This document shows, one piece after another, positions 43,467-50,799 of a stretch of 64,000 bases of DNA. The notes beneath the pieces were generated by a model. That model was not told the DNA's origin. It saw nothing but the letters and a program-made list of their open reading frames with translations, and ran no database searches. The DNA comes from Salinigranum halophilum (GTDB lineage Archaea; Halobacteriota; Halobacteria; Halobacteriales; Haloferacaceae). Made by a program: the position numbers and the translations under genes. Where the stretch lies: positions 124,001 through 188,000 of the forward strand of contig NZ_SSNL01000005.1 of assembly GCF_007004735.1 (NCBI RefSeq), in the 5' to 3' direction. How positions within the stretch are numbered: the stretch's first letter is position 1; every line of letters begins with the position of its first letter.

Positions 43467-44037
43467 GTGAACAACGCACGATACGAGTGGAGAGGACTCG
43501 TCCGGACAGGTCCTCGCACGCCTGACGCGCTCGAACGCGTCAGGGACGGGGTCGTCGCGCTGGACACGGACTTCGTGTGTCCGTACGTCAACGACGCTGC
43601 CGCGGCGTTTTTCGGTCGGCCACGAGCGGACCACCTGGAAACGAGCGTCTGAGAGGTGCTGGGGGACGGTGGACGTGGCGGAGGCGACCCTCGACATCGA
43701 AGACGAGTTCACGCTCCACGGCGACAGGGACCGACTCGGACACGTCTTCGAGAACCTGTTCAGCAACAGCGTCGAACACGGTGGGCCGACCGTGACCGTC
43801 CGCGTCGGCCGCCTGGGTGACGACGGCATCTACGTCGCCGACGACGGCCCCAGCATCCCCACAGCGGAGCGTGCGACCGTGTTCGAGCCGGGACACGAGT
43901 CGTCGGCCGGGGGGACGGGATTCGGGCTGACCATCGTCCGCCGTATCGTCGAAGCCCACGGGTGGACGGTCACGGCGACGGAGAGCGACACGGGAGGTGC
44001 GCGCTTCGAGTTCACGGGCGTCGACGTCCGCTCGTGA
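43467..44037 (+). pseudogene. Decayed PAS/histidine-kinase gene
   Basis: Two pieces in different frames. The first (43467-43652) is the start of a PAS domain, 'ALERVRDGVVALDTDFVCPY', ending at TGA 43650-43652; the same frame continues 'EVLGDGG', so the family's 'SVWEVL' Trp codon has become TGA. The second (43669-44037) is an intact HATPase domain: 'DRLGHVFENLFSNSVEHG' (N box), 'IYVADDGPSIP' (G1), 'GGTGFGLTIVRRIVEAHG' (G2). The rest of PAS and the phospho-acceptor His domain are missing. The second piece could still be made from GTG 43669 but cannot be a working kinase. Confidence 0.8.
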
Positions 44038-44064
44038 CGAACCCGAAACCGCGAGCGAGCCGAG

Positions 44065-45585
44065 TCACCCGCCCGTGGCGCGAGTCACACCGGTGAACTC
44101 GAACCGGGCACCGCCGTCGGCGCTGTCGGTGAGCGTCACGTCCCAGCCGTGGACGGTGGCGATGCGCTCGACGATGTCGAGGCCGAGCCCCGTCCCCTCA
44201 CGCCGTGACGAGTAGCCGCTCTCGAACACGTGGTCGCGTTCGTCGGGCGGAACGCCGGGGCCGTCGTCGGCGACGAAGAAGCCCTCGTCGAGGTCGCCGA
44301 CGGTGACGGTGAGGGGGACGCTGGCCTGGTCGCTCGTGGTGCCGTGCTCGACCGCGTTCCGAAAGAGGTTCTCCAGCAGCTGCTGGAGACGCGTCTCGTC
44401 GGCGCGAACGACGGCCGCCGTCTCGACGCAGAGCGTGGCGTGAGACGTCGGAACCGTCTCCCAACAGCGTGTCGCGAGCATGCCGAGGTCGACCGCCGTC
44501 GTCTCGCCGAGTTCCATCCCCGCGCGGGCGAGGACGAGGAGGTCGGCGACGAGCGTGTCCATGCGGTCGATCGCGCGGCGGCACCGGTCGAACTGTTCGG
44601 GCTCGCCCGTCTCCTCGGCGAGGTCGAGCGAGCCCTGCATGACGTTCAGCGGGTTGCGAAGGTCGTGAGAGACCATCGACGCGAACCGGTCCAGTGTCTC
44701 GTTCTGTCGCTGGAGGCGCTCACTGGCCGACTGCCGCTGGAGTTCGTAGCTGACCCACCGGCTCATCAGGTCGATAAGTGTCACCTCCCACTCGGAGAAC
44801 TGTACGCTGTCGGGCGTCGTCCCGTACACACAGAGCGTCCCGTACACCTCGTCGTCGACGAAGACGGGCGCGCCCAGATACCGACTGATTCCCCACTCCG
44901 TGTAACCGGCCCGCTCGGCCCCGCCGGGGACGTCACGGGCGACGTCGCTGGCGACGAGCGTCTCGGCCCTCGTGGCGACGAGTTCGCAGTTCGTCGCGGA
45001 GACGGGGACGACGTCGCCGGCCTCGATGGCGTCGTCGTCCGCACTCACCACCTCGAAGTGGTACGCCTCGCCACGAATCCGCGAGAGCGTCCCGTACTCG
45101 GCCCCGAGGACCGCGCGTCCGAGTTCGAGCAGCGCCTCGACCTGCTCGGTGAAGGGGCAGTCGCGGTCGGCGATGATCTCGTGCATCGCACGCAGCGTCT
45201 GCTCGCGGCGGTGCAGCCGCTCGCGCTCTCGTCGTTCCTCGGTGAAGTCGCGACCGATTCCCGCGAACCCGATGGGGACGCCCCGCTCGTCCGTCAGCTT
45301 CGACACGCTGAACTCGTAGGGGATCCGTTCGCCGTCGGCAGTGAGGAGCGCCGCTTCGACGGTCGCCTCGCCCGTCTCGAGAACCTCCTGAATCGCACGC
45401 TCGACGGCCTCGACGTCGGTTCCCTCGAAGAACTCGGCCGGTGTCATCGAACGGAGTTCGGCGTCGGTGTATCCGGTTACCTCGACGGCGGCCTCGTTCC
45501 ACTCGACGAGCCGGCTGTCCGCGTCGAAGACGAAGAAGAGGTCCGTGAGCACGTCGAGGAGCGAGCGGGTCGTCGCAACACTCAT
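44065..45585 (-). CDS. PAS-GAF sensor histidine kinase
   Basis: A 506-residue soluble kinase. PAS at 5-115 ('DLFFVFDADSRLVEWNEAAV'), GAF at 135-275 ('RAVLGAEYGTLSRIRGEAYH', 'WGISRYLGAPVFVDDEVYGT'), HisKA at 290-350 with phospho-acceptor His in 'MVSHDLRNPLNVMQG', HATPase at 390-495 ('QQLLENLFRNAVEHG', 'VADDGPGVP', 'GTGLGLDIVERIATVHG'). No receiver or membrane helix, so it should sense cytosolic signals. Tail-to-tail with the decayed kinase, whose ATPase domain resembles it. Confidence 0.9.
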   Translation of the reverse strand: MSVATTRSLLDVLTDLFFVFDADSRLVEWNEAAVEVTGYTDAELRSMTPAEFFEGTDVEAVERAIQEVLETGEATVEAALLTADGERIPYEFSVSKLTDERGVPIGFAGIGRDFTEERRERERLHRREQTLRAMHEIIADRDCPFTEQVEALLELGRAVLGAEYGTLSRIRGEAYHFEVVSADDDAIEAGDVVPVSATNCELVATRAETLVASDVARDVPGGAERAGYTEWGISRYLGAPVFVDDEVYGTLCVYGTTPDSVQFSEWEVTLIDLMSRWVSYELQRQSASERLQRQNETLDRFASMVSHDLRNPLNVMQGSLDLAEETGEPEQFDRCRRAIDRMDTLVADLLVLARAGMELGETTAVDLGMLATRCWETVPTSHATLCVETAAVVRADETRLQQLLENLFRNAVEHGTTSDQASVPLTVTVGDLDEGFFVADDGPGVPPDERDHVFESGYSSRREGTGLGLDIVERIATVHGWDVTLTDSADGGARFEFTGVTRATGG

Positions 45586-45792
45586 CGTAGCGCTCCGTGC
45601 GGCCGCGCGTCACCGGAGCCAGGGCGTTCCGCGTGCACAGTGCCGTGGGTACGAGTGCCGCGCATATATATGCTCCAGTACACCTCACGCGCGGCCGTAC
45701 GGTGTCGCGACGGAGACAGGGGAGACCACGCCACCGACGCGGGGACGGCTGCATCGTCAGTCGAGGACGGCGTCGGCGCGCCTTCGCCGAAC

Positions 45793-45802
45793 GATTTATA
45801 TC
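45793..45802 (+). promoter_or_regulatory. TATA-like box upstream of the first respiratory-module gene
   Basis: 'GATTTATATC' about 45 bases before ATG 45842, implying a short leader; 'gttatag' at 45822-45830 is a closer alternative. Confidence 0.35.
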
Positions 45803-45841
45803 CTGGTATTGAATAATCAATCGTTATAGAGGGTTGTTTAC

Positions 45842-46282
45842 ATGGCACAATCGATGGTCCTCATCAGCGTCCTGACCGGGGTGGTACTCGTCGCGACGGT
45901 CGTGTTCCTGAGCGGCCGCGGGTGGCGACAGTACACGCCCGCACCGCTCGGGGCGGCCCCGGAGCGGGGGCGGTCGAGCGTGACCGCGTTGGCGGAGAAC
46001 CCGACCGTGTGGGTGCTCGCGTTCGTCGCGGCGGTCGCCGTCTTCGGCGGGGCGACAGTCGCGTTCGTCGGTGGCGGCGTCTCCGAGTCCGCGGTCCAGT
46101 TGGGTGGCTTGGTCCTCCTGGTCGGCGGCGGACTGGTGGCCGTCGGCTACCTCTTCTTCGGGACGTTCATCGCGGCGAAGGGGCGCGGCCTCGGGAACGC
46201 CGCCGCCGCCGCGCTCGGGTCGTGGGTCCTCGGGCTCGCGTTCATCCTGATCGTCGTCGTCAAACTCATGGGGCTGTTCTGA
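45842..46282 (+). CDS. Small membrane protein of the respiratory module
   Basis: A 146-residue protein with four membrane segments (about 5-23, 57-75, 84-104 and 120-143) and short loops. Glycines are frequent in 'FGTFIAAKGRGLGNAAAAAL'. No catalytic motif. Starts the run of same-strand genes 45842-48893, with 10 bases to the next gene, so co-transcription is likely. Confidence 0.7.
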   Translation: MAQSMVLISVLTGVVLVATVVFLSGRGWRQYTPAPLGAAPERGRSSVTALAENPTVWVLAFVAAVAVFGGATVAFVGGGVSESAVQLGGLVLLVGGGLVAVGYLFFGTFIAAKGRGLGNAAAAALGSWVLGLAFILIVVVKLMGLF

Positions 46283-46292
46283 GCCGCCCGAG

Positions 46293-47000
46293 ATGCGACA
46301 CCAGACGCGCGTCTCTACGGGGGGAGACTGGCTTCGTCGACCCGAGCTGTGGTGGCTCACGCTTCTCGTCACCGTCGAGACCGTCGGCCTCGGCGGCTAC
46401 CTGCTGCTCTCGAACACCGACGTGCAGTCGCTTCGATACGTCCTCTACCCGTTCGTCTGGATCAACGCGGGCGTGGTGGGTGTCGTCCACGTCACGCCTC
46501 GACCCACGAGTCGCCGCGTACAGGTCGCCGCCGGCCTCCTCGCGGCCGGCTACTTCCTCGTGCTCGCCGTCCTCGCGGGGCTCGTGAGCGTCGACTTCGC
46601 GGGCCTCGTCGGCGCGACGGGACACGGTCACAGCCACGCGCACGTCCACGGCCTCCAGGTGGCGATGACCACGCCGGGGTGGGGTCCGCGGGTCGGCTAC
46701 GCCGGGTCGGTGCTGACGGTGAACCTCGTCCCCTTCCGCGTCATCGGCTACCTCGCGCTGTCGTATCTGGTGTACGCCGCTCTCTGTGACCTCACCGGTG
46801 CCGTCGTCTCGGGCGTCCTCGGCCTCGGGTCGTGTCTGAGCTGTACGCTGCCCATCGTGGGGTCGCTCTCGGCTGGTCTCGCCGGCGGGGCCGCCGGCTT
46901 CGCCGCGCTGTCGACGCTCTCGGTGGACCTCTCGACGGCCGTCTTCGTCGGGAGCGTCCTCCTGCTCACCCTCCGGCCGACCCTCGGTGACGCGTCGTGA
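46293..47000 (+). CDS. Membrane protein with His-rich loop and CxxC
   Basis: A 235-residue protein with about six membrane segments. A loop at about residues 108-116 reads 'GHGHSHAHVHG', six histidines in eleven residues, likely outside the membrane. Later 'GLGSCLSCTLPIVGS' brings a C-x-x-C in a helix end. Both are possible copper or zinc sites. Placed just before cytochrome-oxidase accessory genes, a metal-delivery role is a fair guess. Confidence 0.65.
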   Translation: MRHQTRVSTGGDWLRRPELWWLTLLVTVETVGLGGYLLLSNTDVQSLRYVLYPFVWINAGVVGVVHVTPRPTSRRVQVAAGLLAAGYFLVLAVLAGLVSVDFAGLVGATGHGHSHAHVHGLQVAMTTPGWGPRVGYAGSVLTVNLVPFRVIGYLALSYLVYAALCDLTGAVVSGVLGLGSCLSCTLPIVGSLSAGLAGGAAGFAALSTLSVDLSTAVFVGSVLLLTLRPTLGDAS

Positions 47001-47019
47001 ACACCGTTCCACTCGACCG

Positions 47020-48582
47020 ATGACAGCAGTTCGACGCACCGTCCACGCACGCACCGTCGGCGTCCTCGTCGGGTGCCTCGTGCTCTGTGCCGGCTTCGCC
47101 CGGCCGGCACTGGCACACGCGGGGTCGCTCAGCGGCGCGCTCCGCTCCGCGCAGGCCCCGTTCTGGCTCGTCCTCGTCACCGGCGGGGGCGTCGTCGCCG
47201 CCTCCTTCCTCTTCGCGACGCTCGTGACCGACCACGAGACCATCCGGGAGGTCAACGACCGGCGACTCGCGCTCCCCGTGGGGGGACTTCGCTCGCTCGT
47301 GCCCGTCGTTCGAGGCGTCGGCGTCGGCGGCCTGCTCGTCGTCCTCGTCGTCGGCCTCCTCGGCCCCCGGGACCCGCTGTTGAACCTCGCGGTCCTCACG
47401 GTCTGGGTCGGCTGGTGGGCCGGCTACACCATGTCGACGTACCTCGTCGCCGACAGCTGGCCGCTGTTGAACCCCTGGCGAACGCTCTCGTCGCTCCTCG
47501 AACGGCTGCGCGGGTCGGTCCTGGGGGGCGCTTCCGGGACACGGACGCTTCCGGCGTCGGTGGGGGCGTGGCCGAGCGTCGCCGGCCTCCTCGCGCTGGT
47601 CTGGCTCGAAGTCGTCAGCCCCGTCGGCGAACGTCCGACGACGCTCGTCGCCGTCGTCGCCGGCTACACCGTCGTCACGCTCGCCGGGACTGCCCTGTAC
47701 GGCGGCGCGTGGTTCGACCGCGTCGACCCCATCGCACGCGTGTTCCGACTCTACGGCCTCATGGCACCGCTCCGACGCGCAGGGTTCGACGTGCCGCCGG
47801 CCGCTCGCGCGTCCCCGCAACCGAGACACGACGGTGGCGTCGCGGTCGGCGAGCAGGAGGGGGCGGGCGGGCGCGACACGGTCGAAGCATCGACGGAGCC
47901 GACACCGTCGACGGGGCGACGCGAGGACGGGGCCACCGACGCGACGCTGTCGCTCCCGGGGACCGCACTCGTCCGATACCCGGGTGCGATGGGACGCGAC
48001 GACGTCGCGTTCGTCGTCGCGCTCCTCTGGGTGACGACGTACGACGGCCTCGTCTCGACGCCCGCGTGGAACGGCGTCGTGCGCGCGCTCTCGGTCGTGG
48101 TGCCGCCGCTTCTCACCCACCTCGTCACTGCCGTCGTCGGTTTCGGGCTCTTCCTGTCCGTCTATCGGGTCTCGACGCGGTTCGTGAGCCAGACCGCCGA
48201 GACGTACGTCACCACCCGATTCGTCGCCGGCTGGTTCGCCCCCGCGCTCGTCCCCATCGCCGCGGGCTACCACGTCGCGCACTTCCTCGGGTACTTCCTC
48301 TCGCTCGCGCCGGCGCTCGGGACGCTTCTCAGCGCACCCCTGGCGGCCCCCGTGAGCGTCCCGCTCCTCTCGCTGCCGGGGTGGTTCGGGAGCCTCCAAC
48401 TGGGCTTCGTCGTCGCCGGACACCTGCTGGCCGTCTGGGTCGCGCACGCTCGCGCGTTCGAACTCTTCTCGGGACGCCTCCAGCCCATCCGCAGTCAGTA
48501 CCCGTTCGTCGTCGTGATGGTCGTCTACACGATGACGAGCCTCTGGATCGTCGCCCAGCCGTTCACCGCACCCGTCACCTGA
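47020..48582 (+). CDS. Large membrane protein resembling the FedB/'fenitrothion hydrolase' family
   Basis: A 520-residue protein from ATG 47020 with signal-like 'VLVGCLVLCAGFARPALAHA' followed by about ten membrane segments. 'DSWPLLNPWRTLSSLLERL', 'AWPSVAGLLALVWLEVVSP' and 'VTTYDGLVSTPAWNG' are blocks I associate with membrane proteins annotated, probably wrongly, as fenitrothion hydrolase. A hydrophilic loop at about 265-320 is poorly structured. His residues in 'AAGYHVAHFLGYFLS' might bind metal. Its place next to Cox genes suggests a respiratory-assembly role. Confidence 0.6.
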   Translation: MTAVRRTVHARTVGVLVGCLVLCAGFARPALAHAGSLSGALRSAQAPFWLVLVTGGGVVAASFLFATLVTDHETIREVNDRRLALPVGGLRSLVPVVRGVGVGGLLVVLVVGLLGPRDPLLNLAVLTVWVGWWAGYTMSTYLVADSWPLLNPWRTLSSLLERLRGSVLGGASGTRTLPASVGAWPSVAGLLALVWLEVVSPVGERPTTLVAVVAGYTVVTLAGTALYGGAWFDRVDPIARVFRLYGLMAPLRRAGFDVPPAARASPQPRHDGGVAVGEQEGAGGRDTVEASTEPTPSTGRREDGATDATLSLPGTALVRYPGAMGRDDVAFVVALLWVTTYDGLVSTPAWNGVVRALSVVVPPLLTHLVTAVVGFGLFLSVYRVSTRFVSQTAETYVTTRFVAGWFAPALVPIAAGYHVAHFLGYFLSLAPALGTLLSAPLAAPVSVPLLSLPGWFGSLQLGFVVAGHLLAVWVAHARAFELFSGRLQPIRSQYPFVVVMVVYTMTSLWIVAQPFTAPVT

Positions 48583-48599
48583 CATCACGAGAGACACCC

Positions 48600-48893
48600 A
48601 TGACCACGTCCCGACGCGTCCATCCCGAGACCGCCGTTCCGGACGGGGAGACCCCCAAAGCGACCTGTCCGTACTGCGAGCGGCCGTTCCGCCGCGAACG
48701 CTTTCAGGTACTGCACGTCGTCGAAGCCCACCCCGACCGGGCGGCGGCGCGCGAGCGCGAGGCCTACGAGCGCGTGCGTGACGAGGAGTCGGACGACCTG
48801 TTCATCTACCACCTGAAGGTGCTGTTCGCGCTGGGTGCGCTCTACGCGGCGTTCGTCATCTCCTCGATCGTGGCGTTCAGCATCGCCGGGTGA
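48600..48893 (+). CDS. Tail-anchored zinc-finger membrane protein
   Basis: A 97-residue protein. 'KATCPYCERPFRRERFQVLH' followed by 'VVEAH' makes a C2H2-type finger (C-x-x-C...H...H). A charged helix and one C-terminal membrane segment ('VLFALGALYAAFVISSIVAF') follow. Last gene of the 45842-48893 run. Such finger-plus-helix proteins recur beside haloarchaeal oxidase genes. Confidence 0.7.
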   Translation: MTTSRRVHPETAVPDGETPKATCPYCERPFRRERFQVLHVVEAHPDRAAAREREAYERVRDEESDDLFIYHLKVLFALGALYAAFVISSIVAFSIAG

Positions 48894-48947
48894 GCGTTCG
48901 AACGAGGGGGTCACCGAGGTGCGAGAGAACGGACCGACGGACGCTCG

Positions 48948-49250
48948 TCAGTGAGCGGACTCCACCTCACCGTCGGGGTGGGGGACCATCGCGACGATGC
49001 CGGTGAGGAGAGCGACGCCGACGAGCGCGACGACGCCGCCCACGTAGACGAGCATCCCGGCACCGTGGGCCGCCTCGCCGACCAGGAGGACGCCCACGCC
49101 GGCGACGATGGTGAGGATGGCGACGCCGGCAGCGAGCGGACCTCGCATCACGGCGGGGCGGCGCCGACTGTACAGCGCGAAGAGGACGGTCACCAGCCCG
49201 ATTGCCCCCGCTGTCGCGCCGACGAGCGGGACGAAGACGGTCTCGGCCAT
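48948..49250 (-). CDS. Small three-helix membrane protein
   Basis: A 100-residue protein from ATG 49250 with three hydrophobic segments ('PLVGATAGAIGLVTVLFALY', 'GPLAAGVAILTIVAGVGVLL', 'LVYVGGVVALVGVALLTGIV') and a short His/Asp tail. Function unknown; respiratory neighbourhood. Confidence 0.65.
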   Translation of the reverse strand: MAETVFVPLVGATAGAIGLVTVLFALYSRRRPAVMRGPLAAGVAILTIVAGVGVLLVGEAAHGAGMLVYVGGVVALVGVALLTGIVAMVPHPDGEVESAH

Positions 49251-49298
49251 ATGGTAAATGATACCATGAGCCATAATAAACGTTCGGCGCGGTCCCGT

Positions 49299-49538
49299 TC
49301 ACTCCGTCGCGTACCCGCCGCGCGTGGCGAGGACGACGAACGCGAAGACCGCGCCACCGACCACGAGCCCCGGCGCGAGGACGAGCGCGAGGGGTCGGCC
49401 ACCCGTCACCTTCAGCATCATCACCGTGATGCCGACCCAGACCGGAACCGAGAACAGGAGGGCGTAGCCGAGCGCGGTGCGGTCCAGTCCCGCTCGGCCG
49501 CCAGACGTCGACTCGGCCGCCTCGACCGTCTCGTCCAT
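49299..49538 (-). CDS. Small two-helix membrane protein
   Basis: A 79-residue protein from ATG 49538. A hydrophilic start 'MDETVEAAESTSGGRAGLDR' precedes two membrane segments ('ALGYALLFSVPVWVGITVMM', 'ALVLAPGLVVGGAVFAFVVL'). Function unknown. Confidence 0.6.
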   Translation of the reverse strand: MDETVEAAESTSGGRAGLDRTALGYALLFSVPVWVGITVMMLKVTGGRPLALVLAPGLVVGGAVFAFVVLATRGGYATE

Positions 49539-49669
49539 ACCGCCGCGTCGTGCGCAGACGGTTTCAATCCTCGCCCGGAGCACGAGCCGACCGAACACAC
49601 GTTTTCCCGAGAACGTTTCAGTTCAAAATCTATACTCCAGTGAGATAATACTACGCGAGATGGATAGAA

Positions 49670-49678
49670 TTTAATATA
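49670..49678 (+). promoter_or_regulatory. TATA box of zinc-ribbon gene 1
   Basis: 'TTTAATATA' centred 29 bases before ATG 49703; leaderless. Confidence 0.6.
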
Positions 49679-49702
49679 CGAACTTGCAAGACGATACCAC
49701 AC

Positions 49703-49852
49703 ATGAAGTTAGAACGGCCTGCGGGAATCCCCCCCAAACACTGCCCGTCCTGTGACACGGAGATGCTGTTCAGTGGTACCCAACCGGCTGGTCTCGCGCA
49801 GTTCTTCTGTGAGGTGTGCGACTACCGACACGACACGCTCATCGACCGGTAG
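49703..49852 (+). CDS. Zinc-ribbon mini-protein 1 (DUF7560-like)
   Basis: A 49-residue protein. 'HCPSCDTEMLFSGTQPAGLA' followed by 'QFFCEVCDYRHDTLIDR' gives two C-x-x-C knuckles (Cys14/17, Cys36/39). It has its own TATA box and a T-tract after it. It is the first of three tandem paralogues that share the 'SGTQPAGLAQFFCE' core. The family resembles haloarchaeal zinc ribbons I recall as DUF7560; function unknown. Confidence 0.8.
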   Translation: MKLERPAGIPPKHCPSCDTEMLFSGTQPAGLAQFFCEVCDYRHDTLIDR

Positions 49853-49900
49853 GCCGTTCCTGCCTGGGCCCGTCGAACACACGGACGTCCGCGTCGACTA

Positions 49901-49906
49901 TTTTTT
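49901..49906 (+). terminator. T-tract after zinc-ribbon gene 1
   Basis: TTTTTT about 50 bases after the stop, before the promoter of gene 2. It suggests that the three paralogues are transcribed separately. Confidence 0.45.
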
Positions 49907-49963
49907 CCAGTAGGGCGAACGTTTATACGTGACTAGATGAAGTGTGACACGGTAGCATATTTG

Positions 49964-50116
49964 ATGGTTACACTCGAACGTCCCTCGTCGGTCTCTGCGG
50001 AGTACTGTCCCTCGTGCGACACCGAGATGCTGTTCAGCGGAACGCAGCCAGCGGGCCTCGCGCAGTTCTTCTGTGAGGTGTGTGACTACCGGTACGACCG
50101 ACTCATCGACGCGTAA
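49964..50116 (+). CDS. Zinc-ribbon mini-protein 2 (DUF7560-like)
   Basis: A 50-residue protein. Knuckles 'YCPSCDTEM' and 'FFCEVCDYRYDRLI'. Residues from 'CPSCDTEMLFSGTQPAGLAQ' to 'FFCEVCDYR' are identical to copy 1, while the N-terminal dozen residues differ. A TATA-like 'GTTTATAC' lies at 49920-49928. Confidence 0.8.
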   Translation: MVTLERPSSVSAEYCPSCDTEMLFSGTQPAGLAQFFCEVCDYRYDRLIDA

Positions 50117-50197
50117 GCGCCGTCCGTCGGAGCGGGTTTTGCACAATCGGAAACCGTTATGTGTCCCCAGGGCAACGGCTACCCTACAGAGTCTATA

Positions 50198-50401
50198 ATG
50201 ATTGTTCCTGAGCGTCCTTCGGAAATCGCCCCGGAGGACTGTCCCTCGTGTGGTACCGAGATGCTGTTCAGCGGGACACAACCGGCTGGTCTCGCGCAGT
50301 TCTTCTGTGAGCCGTGCCAGTACCGGCACGACCGGTTCGTCGGAGCGGAGGTCGTAGCGGGGTCGACTGCCCGCAGGCGCGGGCAGCCCAGCGACGACTG
50401 A
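50198..50401 (+). CDS. Zinc-ribbon mini-protein 3 (DUF7560-like, longer tail)
   Basis: A 67-residue protein from ATG 50198. Knuckles 'DCPSCGTEM' and 'FFCEPCQYRHDRFV'. It keeps the shared core with a few changes (Gly for Asp, Pro for Val) and has a 16-residue extra Arg/Gly-rich tail. The stop lies within the first copy of a 20-base direct repeat. Confidence 0.75.
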   Translation: MIVPERPSEIAPEDCPSCGTEMLFSGTQPAGLAQFFCEPCQYRHDRFVGAEVVAGSTARRRGQPSDD

Positions 50402-50466
50402 TTGCGCCGGTCGGGGTGTGTGTTCGAGCGTCGTGTCGTCCAGCGTCGACTGATTGCGCCGGTCGG
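50395..50466 (+). repeat. Two identical 20-base direct repeats
   Basis: CGACTGATTGCGCCGGTCGG at 50395-50414 and 50447-50466. The first includes the stop codon of zinc-ribbon 3, so a duplication of the 3' end is likely. Confidence 0.75.
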
Positions 50467-50526
50467 TGCTGTGGTTCGGGCGGGACAGGACCGCGTCGGC
50501 AAGACGGCGCGCGGACGACTCGCGCG

Positions 50527-50787
50527 TCAGAGAATGGAGTACGACGCGGCGAGCGTGAGCGCCAGCGCCGCCGCGAGGCCGATGCCGACGAGGTAGGTAA
50601 TCGAACGGGGCTCCCACCGCAGGTGCTGGAAGTACGCCGCGACGATGACGGCCTTCACGGCCGACAGCACCATGATGAGACCGAACGCCGTCCAGTAGGC
50701 GAGGCCGGCGAACTCGACGAGGACCTGTACCGTCGCCGAGACGAACAACACCGCGAATATCACCGTGTACAGTTTGGTTGATGTCAT
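50527..50787 (-). CDS. coxD: Cytochrome c oxidase subunit IV-type protein
   Basis: An 86-residue protein with three membrane segments. 'TAFGLIMVLSAVKAVIVAAY' followed by 'FQHLRWEPRS' is the signature of prokaryotic subunit IV (COX4_pro): K-A-x-x-V-A-x-x-F-M/Q-H-L. It lies 12 bases after the stop of the fused CoxAC gene, last in the oxidase operon. Confidence 0.8.
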   Translation of the reverse strand: MTSTKLYTVIFAVLFVSATVQVLVEFAGLAYWTAFGLIMVLSAVKAVIVAAYFQHLRWEPRSITYLVGIGLAAALALTLAASYSIL

Positions 50788-50799
50788 TGTGTGGTCACC

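Noticed and set aside
47020-48582. Taking the 'fenitrothion hydrolase' name literally
   Set aside because: The resemblance is to a broad membrane family; no hydrolase site is visible and the context is respiratory.
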